Position numbers and translations under genes: made by a program. A DNA stretch of 64,000 bases from Clostridiales bacterium PH28_bin88 (GTDB lineage Bacteria; Bacillota; PH28-bin88), in assembly GCA_000987045.1 (NCBI GenBank), contig LAKY01000051.1, positions 1 to 64,000 on the forward strand. The letters run 5' to 3'. The notes under the pieces are model-generated. The model had not been told where the DNA came from, searched no databases, and saw only the letters and a program-made list of their open reading frames with translations. Position 1 is the first letter of the stretch; each line of letters starts with the position of its first letter. Positions 1-9,098 of this stretch are shown here, in pieces.

Positions 1-76
1 TGTTTTGACCAAGTTGACCTAATTATCTGGCCTAAAATGGATGTGATGCGGAAAATGGGTTGAAGTAGTCCAGGAA

Positions 77-1057
77 ATGAAATTCCTTTATAATAATTTC
101 AGAGCAACATATTTTCACTTTGCGGACAGCCTGCTCGATTTTTCCAGTCAATGGCTAATGGAATTCATTGACCTTCTTAAATCTAGTAATCTTAATATCC
201 TTTGGGGGGGATATCTTCGTGGACATGTGGGGGCTCGTCTTGCCGACCGCATGATATCGGCAGGGTTCTGTCGAACTACGTTAGGAGTTGAATCATTTTC
301 CGACCACGTTCTAAAGATGATGGTTAAAGGCAGAAGTGTCGCCCAAAACATTGAAACAGTACGATTATTACTACGCTTGCCAATATCCGTGGACGTTAAC
401 CTCATATGCGGTTTCCCGGGCGAAACTGACCATGATTTCTATCAAACTGCTGATACTTGGCTTAACCTTCTAAGTGACGAATCAGAGTTCTCCGGAAAAG
501 CACAGGTTGCTCCCCATATTTTTCAGGTTAGACCTTTCTCCAACATCTATCTAGAACCTTCAAAATATGGGATTCGGATATCATACTGGGATCATACATT
601 CTTGCAAAATCGAGATAAGACTTTTCACGGACTGTTAAATACTATCCCACGTAGCTTTCAAATCTCAAACCTTCCATCGGAAGAAATCTTCAAAAGATAC
701 CATATTCTCTCTCAGTTACCCATAGTCGGCAAAAAGATAAACGGGTGGGGATACCGAAATCACAAGAATTCATATAATGACTCGGACATTTTTTTTCTGA
801 AAAATACTGTTTTACAGAACAAGTTAGTTCTTGATAGCCTCGGTCATACATATCAGATATGGCTACCATTTGAAAAGCGTTTTGAGGAATACACTGGAGT
901 CATAAAAGACTTGATCGAAAGCCTTGAGGTTGGTCCTGTGAAGTATACAAATATACTTGGCCTCTTAAGCTTGGAAGCAACGTATTCTAGACAAGAACTA
1001 ACCTCCGCTTTAGATTCCCTTATAAGGAATCGTATTGTTGGGATACGGTCTGCTTAA
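77..1057 (+). CDS. C-terminal part of a B12-type radical SAM protein, probably 5'-truncated
   Basis: The 326-residue product carries the second half of the radical SAM barrel as seen in cobalamin-binding radical SAM proteins: FHFADSLLD near residue 15, then LGVESFSDHVLKMM and the glycine-rich CGFPGETDHDF near residue 110. The B12 domain and the CxxxCxxC cluster motif that must precede this part are absent. Family-like sequence (EVVQEM) continues upstream of the ATG until an in-frame TGA at 44-46, which suggests a frameshift or nonsense mutation rather than a genuine short protein. As it stands it could not bind the Fe-S cluster. The DNA is much more AT-rich than the rest of the window, and a CPBP protease gene follows 15 bases downstream, an association seen in peptide-modification loci. 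Class is fairly sure; substrate is unknown. Confidence 0.6.
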   Translation: MKFLYNNFRATYFHFADSLLDFSSQWLMEFIDLLKSSNLNILWGGYLRGHVGARLADRMISAGFCRTTLGVESFSDHVLKMMVKGRSVAQNIETVRLLLRLPISVDVNLICGFPGETDHDFYQTADTWLNLLSDESEFSGKAQVAPHIFQVRPFSNIYLEPSKYGIRISYWDHTFLQNRDKTFHGLLNTIPRSFQISNLPSEEIFKRYHILSQLPIVGKKINGWGYRNHKNSYNDSDIFFLKNTVLQNKLVLDSLGHTYQIWLPFEKRFEEYTGVIKDLIESLEVGPVKYTNILGLLSLEATYSRQELTSALDSLIRNRIVGIRSA

Positions 1058-1072
1058 AAAGAGTCAAAGTAG

Positions 1073-1924
1073 GTGGAGGAAATAGTATTAAAAATTACAC
1101 AAAGCAGGCAACAGGACCAACACTTTGTACAATCACCTTCCTCAGGGGATATTAAGCCACTAATTATTGGTTTAGTGTTGGTTTCTTCCTTAATTTCAAT
1201 TACTAGTACAATTGCACACATTTATCAAGTAACTAATCCCCTTATAACCATTGCTTTGGCTGTCACTATGTATATGATAACGTTACGTGTATTAAGGTGG
1301 GAAAACATCCCGTTAAAATCCCTTGGCCTTTCAGCTAAGCACTTTATTCCTGGATTGTTAGTTTTCCTCTCCTTTTGGATAATCGGTGATTTATTTGCTC
1401 TCATCTTAGACTTTGCTACTACAGGAAGCTTGCGCTTGGCTCGTTTCGTGACCCTTTCAAAAGGCTGGCCTCCTTTGATCAATATTATTGAACAGTGGCT
1501 TTTCGTAGGACCAGTGGAGGAGTTATTTAATAGGGGGTATGTTCAAACCAAAATCTTAACCTTGTTAAAGAGTAACGGAAAAGTAATCCGTCGTATTGTG
1601 GCCTTGTTTTTAAGCTCGCTAATCTTTGCATTACTTCACATCCCTCACCGTTTGCCAGAAATGCATACCTGGAGTGCCCTGTTGCCTCTTGTGATTTGGG
1701 GTTTAGTTCTTGGGTATATTTATGACCGGTGTGGAAACTTGGTTTTTTCGGGGTTGCTTCATGGTTCTTTAAATGTTGGTATGCCAATAATCATAGGTAC
1801 ATGGCTACCAAAAATAACGAACATTTATTCTGTTAATAGTTTAAGTTTTATCGCCAGCGTTGTTCTAGTAGTGGAAGCCTACCGTAGATGGGAGTTAAGA
1901 CACCAGACTGAAATGATTGACTAG
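1073..1924 (+). CDS. CPBP family intramembrane metalloprotease
   Basis: A 283-residue polytopic membrane protein with the three conserved blocks of the CPBP (Abi/CAAX-like) family: an EE motif inside GPVEELFNRGYVQ near residue 150, an H near ALLHIPHR around residue 188, and LLHGSLNVG near residue 230. These supply the catalytic glutamates and histidines in the membrane. Roughly eight hydrophobic segments are visible. The GTG at 1073 is the only upstream start and its ribosome site is weak. Members of this family process prenylated or peptide substrates or give self-immunity in bacteriocin loci. The upstream radical SAM remnant and the shared AT-rich base composition suggest both came in together, but no precursor peptide was recognised in the window. 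Confidence 0.8.
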   Translation: MEEIVLKITQSRQQDQHFVQSPSSGDIKPLIIGLVLVSSLISITSTIAHIYQVTNPLITIALAVTMYMITLRVLRWENIPLKSLGLSAKHFIPGLLVFLSFWIIGDLFALILDFATTGSLRLARFVTLSKGWPPLINIIEQWLFVGPVEELFNRGYVQTKILTLLKSNGKVIRRIVALFLSSLIFALLHIPHRLPEMHTWSALLPLVIWGLVLGYIYDRCGNLVFSGLLHGSLNVGMPIIIGTWLPKITNIYSVNSLSFIASVVLVVEAYRRWELRHQTEMID

Positions 1925-2183
1925 GTCAAAAGTTTTTCCATTCTCTACGCAGAGCGATGCAACCGAAATTGATAAAACCTTCAATCGCATCCGCTATTTT
2001 CGCAATCAAGCTTTGCTTCATCAACGCTGTTTAAATCCACCGATGCTTTTTTGCTTAGCTTGGGGGCTTGTGGTTGAAGGAAAGGATCAAGGTAACAATG
2101 GTCACACTTTCCTCGCCGTCCACGATGGAAGATTGTTTACCCTCAAAAACGCGAAGCTTTACTCGCAAGGAGCAAAAGAAAGC
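1925..2183. other. Intergenic region without a recognised gene
   Basis: About 260 bases between the plus-strand CPBP gene and the minus-strand pcrA terminator. Open frames cross it on the plus strand but have no recognisable family, no ribosome site and run into the antisense of pcrA. The first half keeps the AT-rich composition of the left edge, so the boundary of the AT-rich segment lies here. Confidence 0.5.
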
Positions 2184-2203
2184 CCGGGGAATCGCACCCC
2201 GGC
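2184..2203 (-). terminator. Rho-independent terminator after pcrA
   Basis: An inverted repeat of six bases (CCGGGG at 2184-2189 with CCCCGG at 2197-2202, loop of seven) begins directly after the pcrA stop codon. On the minus strand it is followed by a T-rich stretch (GCTTTCTTTT). Confidence 0.6.
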
Positions 2204-4450
2204 CTATATCTTTTTCAGCGGGGCGTACTGGGCCAGCAGGGTTTTCATACCCTGGTCGGGGAAGGCCACGGTTAGCTGGGCGTCCTCACCCTCCCCTTGC
2301 ACGCGGACGATCACCCCGGTGCCCCACTTGGCATGGTGCACCTTGTCGCCCAGTTGAAACCCCTCTTGATGGGCCGGCGGGTTTGCGACTCTGCCGTTTC
2401 CGGCCGCTTTGGCTGTCGACATGGGGGCGGCGGGTTCTGCGGGTCTGTACTGGTTGCTCCAGCGGCCACCCGCCTCCTCATCCTCCCATGCGCCGCTCGT
2501 TCCCCAGGCCAATCCTTTCCTCCCGTTACCTGTTTCATCGACCAGTTCGGCTGGAATCTCCTCCAAAAACCTGGAGGGTTCATTGTAGACCGTATTGCCG
2601 TACAGGGTGCGCTCCCAGGCATTTGTCAGGTACAGGTGGTTTTGCGCCCGGGTCATGCCCACGTAGCACAGGCGGCGCTCTTCCTCCAGCTCCGGCTCCT
2701 CCAACAACGCCTGGGCATGGGGAAATATCCGTTCTTCCATCCCAACCAGGAACACTACCGGGAACTCCAGCCCCTTGGCTGTGTGCAGGGTCATCAAGGC
2801 CACCCTGTCCGCGGAACCCTCGTAGGTATCGATATCCGAAACCAGGGAAACCTGGGCCAGGAAGCCCTCCAGGGACTTGTCCTCGCTCCGGCGGTCGTAC
2901 TCCTGGGTGACGGAAAGGAATTCCTTCAGGTTCTCGATGCGAGCCTCCGCTTCAGGGGTACGCTCCTCTTCCAGTTCGCGCAGGTAGCCGGAATCCTCCA
3001 GCACCCTTTGCACCAGGTCTGTCACCGGCAGTTTTTCCCGGGCCTCTATCAGGCTGTCCATCAGTTCGGTGAACGCTTTCAGCGGCCTGGCGGATCTAGT
3101 GGCCAGGCCCGCCTCCTCGGGCCGGTGCATGGCCTCAAAGTTGCTGATGCCCTGCCGTGCGGCAAATTCGTCCAGCCTGGCCCAGGTGGCCTCGCCGATG
3201 CCCCGGCGCGGCACGTTGACGATGCGCTGGAGGCTGATATTGTCTGCATTGTTTAAAATAACCCGCAGGTAGGCTACCAGGTCCTTGATCTCTTTCCGGT
3301 CGTAGAACTTCTGTCCCCCTAGGATCTGGTAGGGCAACCCCTCCTGCATGAATACTTCTTCCAGCACCCGGGACTGGGCATGGGTACGGTAAAGCACCGC
3401 GAATTCGCTGTACGACCGGTCCTCCTGCCGGCGCAGCCGCAGCACCTCCCCAGCGACGAAACGAGCTTCGGCCCACTCGTTGTCCCCTACATAGTGGGCA
3501 ATCAGATCCCCCCGGGGGTTTTGCGTCCACAGCTTCTTGGGCTTGCGCCCCATGTTGTTGGCGATCACGGCATTGGCCGCCTCCAGGATGGCCCCGGTGG
3601 AGCGGTAGTTCTGCTCCAGCCTGATCACCCGGGCTTCCGGGTAGTCTTTTTCGAAATCCAGGATGTTCTGGATATCAGCCCCCCGCCACCGGTAGATGCT
3701 CTGGTCCGGGTCCCCCACCACACAAAGGTTGTGGTGGGCTTCCGCCAGCATCTTTACCAGCAGGTACTGGGAGTGGTTGGTATCCTGGTACTCATCAACC
3801 AGGATATACCGGAACTTTTGCTGGTAGTAGCGGAGGATATCAGGGTGCCGGGCAAAGAGCATCACCGCCTGCATGATGAGGTCGTCAAAGTCCAGGGCGT
3901 TGTGTTCCTTCAACTTGCGCTGGTATAAACGGTAGACGGAAGCCACTTCCTGTTCGTACCAGCCGGCGGCCCCCTGTTCAAACCGTTCGGGCGTCTGCAG
4001 GCGGTTCTTGGCTTGACTGATGGCGGCGGCCAGCGCCCGGGGCGGGAACTTCTTTTCGTCCATGTCCAGTTCCTTTAAACAGGTCTTGATTAAAATTTGC
4101 TGGTCGGCGGTATCATAGATCACGAAGTTCCGGTTATATCCCAGGGCGTCGATTTCCCGCCTTAGAATGCGGACGCAGGCGGCATGGAAGGTGCTGACCC
4201 ACAGGTCTTCCCCCAGGTCCCCCACCAGGTGTAACAGGCGTTCTTTCATTTCGTTGGCCGCCTTGTTTGTGAAAGTGATGGCCAGCATGTTATAAGGCGG
4301 AACCTGTTTTTCTTGAAGCAGGTATGCAACCCGGTAGGTAAGCACCCTGGTCTTGCCGCTGCCGGCTCCAGCCAGCACTAAAAGCGGTCCTTCCGTGTGC
4401 CGCACCGCTTCCCGCTGCTGAGGATTAAGGTTACTTAAGAGTTCTTGCAA
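2204..4450 (-). CDS. pcrA: ATP-dependent DNA helicase PcrA/UvrD
   Basis: A superfamily 1A 3'-5' DNA helicase of 748 residues, the usual PcrA length. All helicase motifs are present: Walker A AGAGSGKTRVL near residue 30, DEYQDTN near 220 (Walker B), GDPDQSIYRWRGADI near 250, QNYRST near 280, TLHTAKGLEFPVVFL near 565 and CYVGMTRAQ near 615. The last 50 residues form the Tudor-like C-terminal domain typical of PcrA that contacts RNA polymerase. It acts in nucleotide excision repair, rolling-circle replication and removal of transcription/replication conflicts. Translation starts at a TTG six bases after a strong GGGGGA site. It is a monocistronic unit with its own terminator. Confidence 0.95.
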   Translation of the reverse strand: MQELLSNLNPQQREAVRHTEGPLLVLAGAGSGKTRVLTYRVAYLLQEKQVPPYNMLAITFTNKAANEMKERLLHLVGDLGEDLWVSTFHAACVRILRREIDALGYNRNFVIYDTADQQILIKTCLKELDMDEKKFPPRALAAAISQAKNRLQTPERFEQGAAGWYEQEVASVYRLYQRKLKEHNALDFDDLIMQAVMLFARHPDILRYYQQKFRYILVDEYQDTNHSQYLLVKMLAEAHHNLCVVGDPDQSIYRWRGADIQNILDFEKDYPEARVIRLEQNYRSTGAILEAANAVIANNMGRKPKKLWTQNPRGDLIAHYVGDNEWAEARFVAGEVLRLRRQEDRSYSEFAVLYRTHAQSRVLEEVFMQEGLPYQILGGQKFYDRKEIKDLVAYLRVILNNADNISLQRIVNVPRRGIGEATWARLDEFAARQGISNFEAMHRPEEAGLATRSARPLKAFTELMDSLIEAREKLPVTDLVQRVLEDSGYLRELEEERTPEAEARIENLKEFLSVTQEYDRRSEDKSLEGFLAQVSLVSDIDTYEGSADRVALMTLHTAKGLEFPVVFLVGMEERIFPHAQALLEEPELEEERRLCYVGMTRAQNHLYLTNAWERTLYGNTVYNEPSRFLEEIPAELVDETGNGRKGLAWGTSGAWEDEEAGGRWSNQYRPAEPAAPMSTAKAAGNGRVANPPAHQEGFQLGDKVHHAKWGTGVIVRVQGEGEDAQLTVAFPDQGMKTLLAQYAPLKKI

Positions 4451-4503
4451 ATTGAGTCCCCCTAAAAGATGATGGAAAAAGTCCGTTTCAAGTTCGTAAC
4501 GGA

Positions 4504-5133
4504 TTAACTAAGAAAATACCTGTGTTTCGGCCTTCCTACCCGGCCATAGTCACACTCCATCTGCACCCTGCCTTCTTCCACCAGGTGATTAAGGTAGCGG
4601 TGCACCGTCTGGTAGGCGAGGTTTACCCCCGCGGTAATTTCCTCGATGCTTAAAGGTCCGGGATGTTCGGCCAGGAAATCATTGATCACTTTCAAGGTGG
4701 CGTTGCTGATCCCCTTTACCACGTAAACCTCCTGGTGGTTCCTGGCCAAAGCCCGCTGGAGGCGACTGATCTTGAGGTTTACCTTGATACGGGAAATGAG
4801 GTCAGGAGCTTTAATCGGTTTAAGGGCAAAGTCGTTGGCCCCCGCGGCCAAAAAACCGTCAGCCAGAGATTGGCGTTCGTCGACCGTTAACACCACGATG
4901 GGTATCGCCACGTCTTGCTCCCGGATCTTCCGGACCAGGGCCAACCCGTCCATCTCCGGCATGTGGTAATCCACAATGACCAGGTCCGGTATTTCGGCAT
5001 GAAACATCTCCAGGCCCTGGTTCCCGTTGGAGGCTACCACCACCTGCCACCCGGCAAAGCGGCAGATCTCTTGCAGGGTAAAGCGAATATCGGCGTCATC
5101 GTCTACTACCAAGATTTTTGCTGTCTCCGCCAC
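4504..5133 (-). CDS. Response regulator, CitB/DcuR-like
   Basis: A 209-residue two-component response regulator. The receiver domain has the acidic pair D11-D12, phospho-acceptor D55 in VIVDYHMPEMDG, T83 and K105. The C-terminal third is a winged-helix-like DNA-binding region (SIEEITAGVNLAYQTVHRYLNHLVEEGRV) resembling the CitB/DpiA group, whose members control transport and breakdown of organic acids. It starts at GTG three bases after the sensor kinase stop, behind GGAGGG, so both are translated from one message. The target genes are not evident; the adjacent solute-binding protein gene is one candidate. Confidence 0.88.
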   Translation of the reverse strand: MAETAKILVVDDDADIRFTLQEICRFAGWQVVVASNGNQGLEMFHAEIPDLVIVDYHMPEMDGLALVRKIREQDVAIPIVVLTVDERQSLADGFLAAGANDFALKPIKAPDLISRIKVNLKISRLQRALARNHQEVYVVKGISNATLKVINDFLAEHPGPLSIEEITAGVNLAYQTVHRYLNHLVEEGRVQMECDYGRVGRPKHRYFLS

Positions 5134-5136
5134 TGT

Positions 5137-6507
5137 TTATCCCTCCGGTAAACTGATTTCCACCCGGGTACCCATCCTCTCCTGGCTGGTTACATGCACC
5201 CGCCCGCCATGAGCTTCTACCACTCTCCTCACAAAAGGCAACCCCAACCCGGACGTGTTGCGCGTGCTGTACCCCGCTTCCCAGATCAGGTCCATGTCGG
5301 CGGCAGGAATGCCTTCTCCGTTATCTTCCACCGCCAGCATCACTTCGCCATCCCCGCGGTAGGCCTCCAGGATCACCCTGCCACCCGCGGAACCCTCGGT
5401 AGCTTTCAAGGCGTTTTGCAGGACGTTGACCAGTACCCGTGCCAACCGCACCCGGTTCACCCTAATCCGGGGGAGGTCCGGGGAGATGTTAAACACCAGC
5501 TCCTGGGCTGTCTTTTCCGGGATCAACTGGGCGCGGGCATAGTTCACCAGGTCTTCCACCCCGGTGGGTTGCCACGCATCCTCAAACAGAATTTCTGAAA
5601 TCATGGCATTCATCTGGTCCACGGCCTGGTCAATGTGGCGGCAGTACTCCTGCTGCCGCGGCTCTACCGCCGTCATCTCCAGGATGGAATTCAAGCCCCG
5701 CACGGTGGTGAGCGGGGTTTTCAAATCATGGACCAGAGCATGCATTTCCTGGACTACCCTGGCCTCTACCGCCGCCAGTTTAATCCTCTGAAGTTCGTCT
5801 TCCCGGCGCTTTACCTCCTCCATATCCCGGATCCTTTGAGTATAACCGACAATCAACCGGGTGGTGATCACTGCAATCAGGATTAACAGGATAAAGAACC
5901 CCATACCCACGAAATCGAAGACATCACCGGCCTGCAAGAACTCGGCAGCCAGTTGAATGCCTGTAGACAGTTCACCCCGCCCAAACCCGGCCCATGCCAG
6001 CATAGGTGTCAGGTCCAGCCAGTAAGAACCCAGCATCACCTCTACCAGGATGACTACCTTGGCCAGAGTGCGCAATCGCCCCTGACCCTGCCAGAGGATG
6101 AGAAAGCCAGCCAGGGCGAGGATCACGATGGTGGTGCCCCACTCGGTAGAAGTCCGCTCCAGGTAGGCCGTCAAGCCATAATAGCCCAATACGATGGCTA
6201 GAGTAAGCAGCCATGTCCGGCGTCCCCACCCGGGATACCGGGCCGCCAATGCCTCTCCCGCCAATAACCCTCCCAGGTAAACGGGAAGTCCCCGGGCAGA
6301 ATTAAGGCCCACCAGGAGTCCCCCGGCCAGGATGAGCTGCCCGCTGTCCCCTGTGGTGATACCCTCCCCTACCCGGTAAATTATCAGCCCGGCATACGGC
6401 TCGATCCACCACCTGACCAGGAACGCAGCCGCCCCCACAGCCACCAGAGGCCAAAAAAATCCAGAGTTATTGTTAAGTTTAAGCAGCCTGTTGAAAATGG
6501 AGGCCAC
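5137..6507 (-). CDS. Membrane sensor histidine kinase
   Basis: A 456-residue kinase with about seven hydrophobic segments in the first 220 residues, a short coiled linker (residues 225-250), then HisKA with the phospho-histidine H260 in LVHDLKTPLTTVRGL and a HATPase domain (NVLQNALKAT, VEDNGEGIP, GLGLPFVRRVVEAHGG). There is no recognisable periplasmic sensor domain, so the signal is probably sensed in or at the membrane. It forms an operon with the response regulator downstream and the DUF6305-like gene upstream (7-base gap). The GTG taken as start overlaps the GGAGG site, so the true start may lie a few codons further in. Confidence 0.85.
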   Translation of the reverse strand: MASIFNRLLKLNNNSGFFWPLVAVGAAAFLVRWWIEPYAGLIIYRVGEGITTGDSGQLILAGGLLVGLNSARGLPVYLGGLLAGEALAARYPGWGRRTWLLTLAIVLGYYGLTAYLERTSTEWGTTIVILALAGFLILWQGQGRLRTLAKVVILVEVMLGSYWLDLTPMLAWAGFGRGELSTGIQLAAEFLQAGDVFDFVGMGFFILLILIAVITTRLIVGYTQRIRDMEEVKRREDELQRIKLAAVEARVVQEMHALVHDLKTPLTTVRGLNSILEMTAVEPRQQEYCRHIDQAVDQMNAMISEILFEDAWQPTGVEDLVNYARAQLIPEKTAQELVFNISPDLPRIRVNRVRLARVLVNVLQNALKATEGSAGGRVILEAYRGDGEVMLAVEDNGEGIPAADMDLIWEAGYSTRNTSGLGLPFVRRVVEAHGGRVHVTSQERMGTRVEISLPEG

Positions 6508-6514
6508 CTCCGAC

Positions 6515-7111
6515 CTACCTGAAGGCGGATCCTAACGGCATCCGGACTCCTTCAATATCCTTGGTGAGGGTGATGTAAACGCCATAGGTCTCTGCCAGTT
6601 CACTGATCAAATGGTCCCGGTCACCTTCCCGGACCGCCACCAGGTAGTCGGCATAGGGTACTGCCAGTGACAGCAGGTCATCAGTAAACCTACCCCGGCG
6701 GTTTGCCCCGCCAAGGTACACTACCACTACGGCCATCCCCCGGCTGCGGGCCTCGCGCAGCAGTTCCACCACCCGCACCCGCTCTTCCTCCTCGGTAAGC
6801 CCGGCCGCCCGCAGGCCGGTGGAAGCGACGCCTACCGTCACGATCAGGCTCTGGAACCGGCTGGTCAGGTCCTCCGCGGTCACCCTGGAACGGAACTCAT
6901 AGCTGATGGAGAGTCGCTCCAGGATCTTGGCGGTGATCAGGCCGTCAGTGCTTTGCCCCGCGGTGGTAACCAGTGCCCTTTCCCTGGCTACCGGCCGGGG
7001 AAGGTTGGGGACGGTCAGCGTATCCGCCCGGTGCTCCCGGGTACAGCCGAAGTTCGCACCCGCCACAAGCCAAAAAACCACCAGCAGTAAACTCCACTGC
7101 CACCGGCGCAC
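6515..7111 (-). CDS. DUF6305-like exported protein
   Basis: A 198-residue protein with an N-terminal hydrophobic segment ending in a possible lipobox (NFGC, C23), so probably a membrane-anchored extracytoplasmic protein. The body resembles the DUF6305 family as I remember it: TAGQSTDGLITAKIL near residue 50, then LIVTVGVASTGLRAAGL and a Rossmann-like end. No biochemical function is known to me for that family. It is the first gene of a three-gene unit with the sensor kinase and response regulator, so it may bind the ligand for a kinase that lacks its own periplasmic domain. GTG start behind GGGGGGAG. Confidence 0.6.
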   Translation of the reverse strand: MRRWQWSLLLVVFWLVAGANFGCTREHRADTLTVPNLPRPVARERALVTTAGQSTDGLITAKILERLSISYEFRSRVTAEDLTSRFQSLIVTVGVASTGLRAAGLTEEEERVRVVELLREARSRGMAVVVVYLGGANRRGRFTDDLLSLAVPYADYLVAVREGDRDHLISELAETYGVYITLTKDIEGVRMPLGSAFR

Positions 7112-7250
7112 CCCTCTCCCCCCTTCCGAAAAGTCCTCAACCTTTTATTCGGCACTTTCACCTAAAATTCCTACCTGGGAGGCGTTTGGGGAGAGTTTCC
7201 CTCTAGGCGTGATAATAACTCCTCCTCGTTAACCCGGATAATGCATAAGA

Positions 7251-7280
7251 AAAGGCTCCCGGGTTATCCGGGAGGCTCTT
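7251..7280 (-). terminator. Rho-independent terminator after solute-binding protein gene
   Basis: A nine-base inverted repeat with one mismatch (GGCTCCCGG at 7254-7262 with CCGGGAGGC at 7268-7276) is followed on the minus strand by TTTTCTT. It separates the solute-binding protein gene from the two-component operon. Confidence 0.75.
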
Positions 7281-7320
7281 GGCATTTCAACTGTCTTTCC
7301 TGTCCTGTGTGTATTCCAGC

Positions 7321-8916
7321 TTAAGGCTTAGTCACAAGGTCAACGGTATTCAGCTTCTCTACCCCTGTGGGGTGCGGCCAGAAGCCGGAAACGGACCGCC
7401 TGATTACCAGGGGCGGGGTGGTGTGGTCCAGCGGGACCCAGGGGGCGTCTTCGTGGATAATTTCCTGGGCGCGCCGGTAGAGTTCAGCACGTTTTCCCTG
7501 GTTCATTTCCGTCTGGGCGGCAACCAAAAGGGTGTGCACCCGCTCGTTTTTGTAGAAAGCGAAGTTGGCGGCGCTGCCCTTCACCGCGTTGCTTTTGTCC
7601 AGCAAGACGTACAGGAAGTTCGCCGGGTCGCCGTTGTCCCCGATCCAGCCGCTAAGAGCCAGGTCGTGCTCCCCGTTCTGCAGTTTTTTGATGTAGGGGC
7701 CCCAGTCGTAGGTAACAATCCGCGCCTGGATACCGACAGCGGCCAGATCCTGCTGGATCGCCTTTCCTACCTCCATGGGTTGAGGGAGGTACGGCCTGGG
7801 GGTCTTCATCACCCACAGGGTGGTCTTAAAACCGCCGGGATACCCGGCCTGGGCCAGGAGTTTCTTGGCCTTTTGCGGGTCGTAGGCATAGTCCTGAATG
7901 GCATCGTTGTATCCCCAGACAGAGGGCGGCAGGGGGTTTTTGGCGGGTTTGGCCAGCCCCCCGAAATAATTATCCACGATGACATCTTTGTTGATGGCGT
8001 GGTTGATGGCCTGGCGCACCTTGACGTTGGAGAGAACCGGCTTCTCGGTGTTGATAGCCATGTACCCCACGTTCATGCTGGGACGCAGCAGCAGCCTGAG
8101 GCTGATGTTCTCTCTTACCTTTGGGAGGTCCGCCGGATCCAGTTCCTCCATGATGTCCAGGCTGCCCGCTTCCAATTCTTTGTATCGCTCCAAGCTATCC
8201 TCGATGGTACGGAAAACCAGCCGGTCTACCTTCGGTGTTTCACCCCAGTAATCCCGGTTGGCCCGTAAAACTATCTTCTCGTTGGGGACCCATTCCTCAA
8301 AGACAAAGGGGCCTGTCCCCACCGGGTGCCGGTAGAATTCCGCGCCATATTCCTTGATCGCCCTGGGGCTGGCGATGGCAAAGGGAAACATGGCCAGGTT
8401 GGAAAGGAAGGACGCCACCGGTTCGTTCAGGGTGATCCTGACCTCATACCGGCCGGTAGCTTCTACTGACTTGACCACTCCCGGGTATCCACCGAACATG
8501 AAGCCCCAGTAGCTGAAGTCAGCCCGGTGGTAAGGGTCTTCCCGGTCCATCCACCGCCGGAAGTTGAAGGCCACCGCCTCGGCGGTGAACTCGGTACCGT
8601 CATGAAACACCACCCCCTGGCGAAGCTGGAAAGTCCACACCCTGTAGTCGTTGGACGGCTGCCAGCTTACCGCCAGTGCCGGCCTGACTCCTATGCCGTC
8701 CCGTTCGTATTCCACCAGGGTATCAAAGATGTTGACCGTTACCCGGGCGGACTCCCCGTCTTCCGCGCTGGCCGGGTCCAGGCTGACGGAATCCCCTCCC
8801 CGGCCCACAACCAGGACTTTTTCTTTCACTTCCACTTGAGGAGATTCCGGGCTCTGACAGGCGGAAACCCCCAAAATGCTTAGCAGTAAAAGCAGGATCG
8901 CAAATAACCAACGCAT
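7321..8916 (-). CDS. ABC transporter substrate-binding lipoprotein, family 5 (peptide/nickel type)
   Basis: A 531-residue periplasmic-type binding protein of the DppA/OppA/NikA family. It has a lipoprotein signal peptide with lipobox VSAC (C20), the family start GGDSVSLDPASAEDGESA, the FHDGTEFTAEAVAFNFRRW segment near residue 105 and YLPQPMEVGKAIQQDL near 390. These proteins deliver oligopeptides, nickel chelates or heme to a permease. No permease or ATPase genes lie next to it, so it is an orphan that may work with a transporter elsewhere or as a sensor partner for the neighbouring kinase. ATG start behind GAGGAGG. Confidence 0.88.
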   Translation of the reverse strand: MRWLFAILLLLLSILGVSACQSPESPQVEVKEKVLVVGRGGDSVSLDPASAEDGESARVTVNIFDTLVEYERDGIGVRPALAVSWQPSNDYRVWTFQLRQGVVFHDGTEFTAEAVAFNFRRWMDREDPYHRADFSYWGFMFGGYPGVVKSVEATGRYEVRITLNEPVASFLSNLAMFPFAIASPRAIKEYGAEFYRHPVGTGPFVFEEWVPNEKIVLRANRDYWGETPKVDRLVFRTIEDSLERYKELEAGSLDIMEELDPADLPKVRENISLRLLLRPSMNVGYMAINTEKPVLSNVKVRQAINHAINKDVIVDNYFGGLAKPAKNPLPPSVWGYNDAIQDYAYDPQKAKKLLAQAGYPGGFKTTLWVMKTPRPYLPQPMEVGKAIQQDLAAVGIQARIVTYDWGPYIKKLQNGEHDLALSGWIGDNGDPANFLYVLLDKSNAVKGSAANFAFYKNERVHTLLVAAQTEMNQGKRAELYRRAQEIIHEDAPWVPLDHTTPPLVIRRSVSGFWPHPTGVEKLNTVDLVTKP

Positions 8917-9062
8917 TGGGCAACCTCCTCATGGGATGGGTACAGCTGCCACCGGTACGCTTCGGAAATCCGTAAACAAATTTTTCTCTTATTTCTCTCC
9001 CCATGCGATGATTTCCTTCTTACAAATGACTGTTCTACATTTTTTTCCAAGGGAAATCTCAT

Positions 9063-9093
9063 TAAAAACAGCTCCCATAAAAGTGGGAGCTGT
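9063..9093 (-). terminator. Strong rho-independent terminator
   Basis: A perfect ten-base stem (ACAGCTCCCA at 9068-9077, TGGGAGCTGT at 9084-9093) with a six-base loop, followed on the minus strand by TTTTTAAT. It ends the transcript of the small gene at 9099-9419. Confidence 0.9.
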
Positions 9094-9098
9094 AATAG

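Noticed and set aside
1917..2357. Plus-strand open frame of 146 codons (TTG start) after the CPBP gene
   Set aside because: It has no ribosome site or recognisable family and its second half is antisense to the pcrA 3' end and its terminator.
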